Source: Candidatus Zixiibacteriota bacterium
Lineage (GTDB): Bacteria > Zixibacteria > MSB-5A5 > GN15 > FEB-12
Direction: 5' to 3'
DNA: 8,661 nucleotides
NCBI GenBank assembly: GCA_023700785.1
Contig: JAMPYH010000095.1
Coordinates: 1 to 8,661, forward strand
Under the pieces are notes generated by a model. That model did not search any database. It worked only from the letters and a program-made list of their open reading frames with translations, and was not told the origin of the DNA. Of this stretch, positions 5,324 to 8,661 are shown one piece after another. Positions within the stretch are counted from its first letter, which is position 1. Every line of letters starts with the position of its first letter. The position numbers and the translations under genes were made by a program.

Positions 5324-6367
5324 TCACTTACCACTGCGCGATCGCTGCGCCCGGCGAAACAGATCGAGCACGATGAACACGAACAATCCGGCAAGGGTGC
5401 CGATTGTCAGGATAGTGAAGAACTTGGTAATATAATACACCAGCCCGGATTCCTTATTATGCGGATCGACATGGATCTTGCCGCTGGCGAACTGCACGGA
5501 CGCTTCAGGGTGACAGTTCGACTGACCACAGGTGGTGACGATATTGGCCGTATTGATGGATGACTTGGGATCGTCCTGCGGACGTATATCGTGGAAGCCG
5601 TGACAAGACGCGCAGTTGGCGACTGTTCGATTCTCCATCTGGTGAGCGATACCATGGAACGAATCCTCGAACGTGGTCGTGCGATCCGACTTGATACCGT
5701 ACTTGGAGGCAACTCCCATCGGACCGTGGCACTCGCCGCAAGTCTGCGAGACATGCGCCGGGGAGACCTGTGAAGTGGTGTCGGTCGGCCGACCGATATT
5801 ATGCTCGCCGTGACAGGAGGCGCAGTCCGGCGAATCCATGACGCTATCGCGAAGCAACGCGACACCATGCACTGATTCACGATACGTGGCGTATATCTCG
5901 ATGTGGCACCCCCCACAGGTTTTCGGCCGGTTCATTTTCGCCATGCGGGAATCCGGAGAATCGTGCGATTTGATGTCGTGCGAGCCGTGGCAATCCTGAC
6001 AGATGGGGGCCTTCGGGTTGCCGCCGGCGACTTCCTGCCCATGTACCGACTGGGCGTACTGGTCGTACAGTTCTCCCTGCGGAGCGCCAACCGGATTGCC
6101 GGAATAGTGGCACCGACGGCAGTTGACCGGAGCAAGTTCCCTGGCGTGCGGAATGGTGGTGACATCGACATGGCAATCGGTACAGAGTTTCCCGGCATGC
6201 ACAGAATGGCCGATGATGGTTGTATCGATGAACAGGCTGATCTTTCGGCCGGTCTCTTCGACCCGCGAAAAGCCGGGCTTGGCATGGCAGATCAAACATC
6301 TCTCCTGGGCCGCGACAGACGCGGCGACAGTCAGGATGAACAGGATGAGGGTCACTCTCATTCGCAT
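5324..6367 (-). CDS. 9-haem periplasmic cytochrome c with C-terminal membrane anchor
   Basis: 347 residues with a cleavable signal peptide (hydrophobic to about A20, A-S-V-A-A-Q-E). Eight CXXCH sites begin at 24, 62, 83, 123, 151, 182, 210 and 252. A CX4CH (C-G-Q-S-N-C-H, 280-286) is the likely ninth. A transmembrane helix at about 311-336 followed by a basic tail anchors it with the haem domain in the periplasm. Extra His residues in repeated S-V-H-G and S-F-H-G units are probable distal haem ligands. It is a paralogue of the upstream 11-haem protein, sharing G-E-H-N-I, N-C-A-S-C-H-G and T-C-G-Q. ATG 6367 was chosen because GAGG (6376-6379) lies 8 nt upstream; an in-frame ATG two codons later is possible. 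It starts 10 bp after the 11-haem gene and ends 3 bp before cytochrome b, its likely direct electron partner. Confidence 0.92.
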   Translation of the reverse strand: MRMRVTLILFILTVAASVAAQERCLICHAKPGFSRVEETGRKISLFIDTTIIGHSVHAGKLCTDCHVDVTTIPHARELAPVNCRRCHYSGNPVGAPQGELYDQYAQSVHGQEVAGGNPKAPICQDCHGSHDIKSHDSPDSRMAKMNRPKTCGGCHIEIYATYRESVHGVALLRDSVMDSPDCASCHGEHNIGRPTDTTSQVSPAHVSQTCGECHGPMGVASKYGIKSDRTTTFEDSFHGIAHQMENRTVANCASCHGFHDIRPQDDPKSSINTANIVTTCGQSNCHPEASVQFASGKIHVDPHNKESGLVYYITKFFTILTIGTLAGLFVFIVLDLFRRAQRSRSGK

Positions 6368-6377
6368 AGCCGTAGCC

Positions 6378-7568
6378 TCATTCTACACGCTTGACACGTC
6401 GTTTGTATTCCAGTACCCGGTAAATAATGAAGCCGAGGATCAACAGCGAAATAAACCAGACGTAAAACTGGCGGACATACCACTCGCCGCCGGATTCCTT
6501 TTCGCTCGCCGATTCATGCACTTGCGCGGACGCAAAACTCGCCGGAAGGTCGATGTGGCACTGGCCGCAGGTTGACTCGATATTCGCCGCGTTGATCATT
6601 GAGCGGGAGTCTGTCTGGGGATAAATGTCATGTACTCCGTGGCAGGAGGCACAGTTGGCGACCCGCGTGTCACCAAACTCAGTCGCGACGCCATGGAACG
6701 ATTCCTTGAACGTCTGGATACGGTCGGCTTTCAAGCCGAACTTGGCGACCACTTTCTCGGCGGCATGACAATCCGAACAGGTCTTCGAGATATTCGTGCT
6801 GAAGACTCGCGAATCGGGGTCTTCGGGATGACGGATATTATGTTCGCCATGGCAGGAAGTGCAGGTTGGCGACTCCATCACCCCATTGACCAGGGCGGCG
6901 CCATGCACCGAGCCGTCATACTTGGCTTCGATATCGTTGTGGCAGCGGCCGCATGTCGCGGAGATATGTGTCTTATAGATCGGAGATTCTGGGTTGTCGC
7001 TCGCCAACGTACTGTGGCTGCCGTGACAATCGACACACGCGGGGGCGTTCATGTCTCCATCGAGCAACAACGCGCGCCCATGTACCGAGTTCTCATACGC
7101 CTTGATCACTGTCGCTGTCGGGAGCTGCTGAACTTGCTCGGTCAGGTTTTGGTCCTCGTGGCACTGGATACAGACCCGCACCGAGTTCTTGTGGTTGGTG
7201 CGTGAGGCCGGATCGGCGATAGCCAGAATATCGTGCCCGCCATGGCAGGTGATACAGGTAGGAAGCTTCTCGATGCTCGCCTGGCGTCCTTCAACATGAG
7301 GCGACTTGTTGAACCCAGCGGCTTCCGCCTCGTGGCAACGGGCGCAGAAGACCGTCCGATTCCCTTTGTGATTCACCTTGGGGTCAACCGCGTGACACTC
7401 GCGACATCCCAGCTTCGCATGTACCGATCCGACAATGGTGGCGGTGTCAACCTGCTGAGCCTTGGTTTTGGCCGGGGATGGCTTATGACAGACCAGACAT
7501 GCGTCATCCTGAGCCGACAATGAGCCGGCGAACAGGAGCAGAGCGACGAAAGCGATATATCGGTTCAT
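6378..7568 (-). CDS. 11-haem periplasmic cytochrome c with C-terminal membrane anchor
   Basis: 396 residues, the first gene of the operon. A signal peptide (hydrophobic core 5-15, ending S-L-S-A-Q) precedes eleven CXXCH sites beginning at 24, 55, 75, 105, 133, 178, 206, 236, 264, 306 and 334. A transmembrane helix (about 363-385) and a basic C-terminal tail anchor it. From residue about 105 the protein is built of four two-haem repeats: CXXCHG-x-H, about 20 residues with a D/N-P-x-S turn, then CXXCH, then S-V/F-H-G, whose His probably ligates a haem. This matches the cytochrome c3 / doubled-CXXCH type of architecture. Role: storing and passing electrons at the periplasmic face. ATG 7568 has GGAGA (7575-7579) 6 nt upstream; an out-of-frame ATG at 7573 is too close to that site. 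The promoter is at 7617-7644. Confidence 0.92.
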   Translation of the reverse strand: MNRYIAFVALLLFAGSLSAQDDACLVCHKPSPAKTKAQQVDTATIVGSVHAKLGCRECHAVDPKVNHKGNRTVFCARCHEAEAAGFNKSPHVEGRQASIEKLPTCITCHGGHDILAIADPASRTNHKNSVRVCIQCHEDQNLTEQVQQLPTATVIKAYENSVHGRALLLDGDMNAPACVDCHGSHSTLASDNPESPIYKTHISATCGRCHNDIEAKYDGSVHGAALVNGVMESPTCTSCHGEHNIRHPEDPDSRVFSTNISKTCSDCHAAEKVVAKFGLKADRIQTFKESFHGVATEFGDTRVANCASCHGVHDIYPQTDSRSMINAANIESTCGQCHIDLPASFASAQVHESASEKESGGEWYVRQFYVWFISLLILGFIIYRVLEYKRRVKRVE

Positions 7569-7616
7569 ACATGGTCTCCGTGCGAGACTACGCTACTTTT
7601 TTCACAATCTCCTCCA

Positions 7617-7644
7617 AATATATCGTCTTTTGTGGCGGGGTCAA
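7617..7644 (-). promoter_or_regulatory. Sigma70-type promoter of the cytochrome operon
   Basis: On the minus strand, TTGACC (7644-7639, 5 of 6 to consensus) and TATATT (7622-7617, 5 of 6) are 16 nt apart. Transcription would begin near 7610, giving a leader of about 40 nt with the GGAGA ribosome-binding site close to the ATG at 7568. A weaker pair, TTGTTT-17-TACAAT (7765-7737), lies further upstream. Confidence 0.6.
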
Positions 7645-7659
7645 TGAGTTTTCGTTCTG

Positions 7660-7671
7660 TTTTGGACAAAA
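7660..7671. promoter_or_regulatory. Perfect palindrome TTTTGGACAAAA, possible operator
   Basis: Two 5-nt arms, TTTTG and CAAAA, around GA. Its centre is about 55 bp upstream of the predicted operon start site, where transcriptional activators often bind. The arms are loosely like CRP/FNR half-sites (TTGA...TCAA), but the spacing is wrong for a classical FNR box. No regulator can be named. Confidence 0.3.
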
Positions 7672-7770
7672 TGCTCCCCGTTACAGATCCTGACCATTGC
7701 GGGAAAAGAAGTTGAATTGCTACGATATGGAGATTAATTGTAGATAAGAATAGAATACCAAACAATATAG

Positions 7771-7776
7771 TATAAT
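7771..7776 (+). promoter_or_regulatory. Perfect -10 hexamer TATAAT ahead of the sugar dehydrogenase gene
   Basis: TATAAT lies 41 nt before ATG 7818 in an AT-rich divergent spacer. No recognisable -35 hexamer sits 15-19 nt upstream, so either an activator is needed or a different sigma factor is used. A TTTGAT...ATCAAA inverted repeat (7776-7804) with a TGACGTCA palindrome inside (7792-7799) follows immediately and could be an operator. Confidence 0.35.
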
Positions 7777-7817
7777 TTGATATATGGATCTTGACGTCAT
7801 CAAAAATAGAGGCAAGC

Positions 7818-8661
7818 ATGCGACGAATGGGCCTTATCCTGGCGGTACTACTGCTCCCGTTGAACTCCTGCAATTCCGGCGACAATGACCGCGCGAAGCC
7901 ATCCGATGGAAGCGGAAACAGTGCCGCGGTTGAAGTCGCGTTTCCAAATCTGTCATTCAATCTCCCGCTCTATTTTGGCCATGCCGGCGATAACAGCGGC
8001 AGACTGTTTGTCGTTGAACAGGAAGGGGTCATCCTGGTTTTCGACTCCACATCAGCTACTACCGCGGTCGATACCTTTCTGGATATCCGTGACCGCGTCA
8101 ACAAGGCCGGTTGGGAAGAAGGTTTGCTCGGGCTGGCCTTTCATCCAAGCTTTGAAACGAACGGACATTTCTATGTTAATTACACCGCGGCTGATCCACG
8201 GCGGACGGTGATCTCACGCTTCACCGCGTCGCCTGCCTCGACCGATCATGCCGATAAGGCGACCGAGCAGATCATCCTGACTTTTAGCCAGCCGTACTCG
8301 AATCATAATGGCGGTTGTCTTGAGTTTGGCCCTGATGGTTTGCTGTATATCGCGACTGGTGATGGCGGCTCCGGCGGTGACCCACAGAACAACGGCCAAA
8401 GCCGCACGACATTGCTCGGCAAGATCCTCCGAATAGACATCAATTCCACGGAGGACGGCAATCAGTACGCAATTCCGGATGATAATCCCTTCGCCGGCGC
8501 GACCGATGGTTCACGCGGTGAGATCTTCGCGTATGGGCTGCGTAACCCCTGGAGAGTCAGCTTTGATTCCGAGAACGGCCGGATCTGGACGGCGGATGTC
8601 GGGCAGGACGCTATCGAGGAGATTGACATCATCGAAAAGGGGAAAAATTACGGGTGGTCCA
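7818..8661 (+). CDS. PQQ-dependent sugar dehydrogenase lipoprotein, 5' part
   Basis: 281 codons to the window edge; the gene continues beyond it. ATG 7818 has AGAGG (7808-7812) 5 nt upstream. Residues 5-18 form a lipoprotein signal ending L-N-S-C, with Cys18 as the predicted lipid site, then a polar linker. From about residue 40 it is the beta-propeller of soluble glucose/sorbosone-type dehydrogenases: L-F-V-V-E-Q-E-G at 63-70, G-L-L-G-L-A-F-H-P at 102-110, S-N-H-N-G-G-x-L-E-F-G-P-D-G at 161-174 with H163 as the expected catalytic base, the metal/cofactor loop T-G-D-G-G at 180-184, and G-L-R-N-P-W-R at 240-246 whose Arg/Asn contact PQQ. These enzymes oxidise aldose sugars outside the cytoplasm and pass electrons to an acceptor. 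The substrate is unknown, and the C-terminal blades are not seen. It is divergent from the cytochrome operon, which could be its electron sink, but that is only positional. Confidence 0.92.
   Translation, partial: MRRMGLILAVLLLPLNSCNSGDNDRAKPSDGSGNSAAVEVAFPNLSFNLPLYFGHAGDNSGRLFVVEQEGVILVFDSTSATTAVDTFLDIRDRVNKAGWEEGLLGLAFHPSFETNGHFYVNYTAADPRRTVISRFTASPASTDHADKATEQIILTFSQPYSNHNGGCLEFGPDGLLYIATGDGGSGGDPQNNGQSRTTLLGKILRIDINSTEDGNQYAIPDDNPFAGATDGSRGEIFAYGLRNPWRVSFDSENGRIWTADVGQDAIEEIDIIEKGKNYGWS

Noticed and set aside
2823..7523. Many plus-strand open frames of 60-190 codons opposite the cytochrome operon
   Set aside because: They are antisense shadows of Cys/His-rich genes, with no ribosome-binding sites, domains or coherent order.
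7588..7605. Five-codon minus-strand open frame after GGAGGAG, a possible leader peptide
   Set aside because: Its ribosome-binding site lies at or before the predicted transcription start near 7610, so it would not be properly transcribed from the best promoter.
7737..7765. Alternative minus-strand promoter TTGTTT-17-TACAAT
   Set aside because: It is weaker than the pair at 7617-7644 and would give a leader of about 160 nt; kept only as a secondary possibility.
7565..7960. A 131-codon minus-strand frame overlapping the start of the sugar dehydrogenase
   Set aside because: Half of it is antisense to the dehydrogenase signal peptide region and half is AT-rich promoter spacer; no family features or ribosome-binding site support it.
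1..8661. CRISPR arrays, insertion sequences, integrase sites, tRNA or rRNA genes
   Set aside because: No direct-repeat array, transposase-like frame, terminal inverted repeats or tRNA T-loop signature was found on either strand; the repeats in the cytochromes are protein-level haem modules.

Overview
The window looks like chromosome of a Gram-negative, anaerobic or facultatively respiring bacterium with about 55-60% GC in its genes. Lipoprotein signals, periplasmic L,D-transpeptidases and a large set of multihaem c-type cytochromes point that way. A selenocysteine-type UGA codon implies Sec machinery elsewhere in the genome. The gene mix would suit an uncultured lineage such as Zixibacteria or a deltaproteobacterial-type group, but the phylum is a weak guess. 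No mobile elements, tRNA, rRNA or CRISPR array are visible.

Layout. (1) Positions 1-1520, plus strand: a cell-wall cluster. It holds the 3' end of an L,D-transpeptidase (YkuD fold, catalytic Cys visible), a complete second L,D-transpeptidase overlapping it by 4 bp, and a lipoprotein that keeps a YkuD-like first hairpin but has no catalytic HGC motif. A clear Rho-independent terminator closes the cluster. (2) Positions 1593-1951, plus strand: a small ArsC/Spx-like thioredoxin-fold protein whose reading frame crosses an in-frame TGA at 1640-1642. The TGA sits where the first Cys of a CxxC motif is expected, giving U-E-S-C, and a bacterial-SECIS-like hairpin lies about 20 nt downstream. Simple gene callers would truncate or miss this gene. 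(3) Positions 1952-2151: gene-free. (4) Positions 2152-2766, plus strand: trmB, tRNA (guanine-N7)-methyltransferase. (5) Positions 2753-7644, minus strand: a tight four-gene respiratory operon with its own promoter and terminator. In transcription order it encodes an 11-haem cytochrome c with a C-terminal anchor, a paralogous 9-haem cytochrome c with a C-terminal anchor, a membrane cytochrome b, and a 15-haem cytochrome c with an NapC/NirT-like N-terminus. (6) From 7818 to the window end, plus strand and divergent: the first 281 codons of a PQQ-dependent sugar dehydrogenase lipoprotein.

How the genes work together. The four minus-strand genes read as one redox unit: a quinone-reactive di-haem cytochrome b in the inner membrane and three membrane-anchored periplasmic haem wires carrying 35 predicted covalent haems. 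This resembles the Cbc-type inner-membrane quinol:cytochrome c systems of metal-reducing bacteria. The 9-haem protein followed directly by cytochrome b has the domain order of CbcL, but as two genes. The terminal electron acceptor cannot be read from the window. The two most noteworthy items are the unannotatable-by-default selenoprotein and the haem-rich operon with its non-canonical CX3CH and CX4CH sites.
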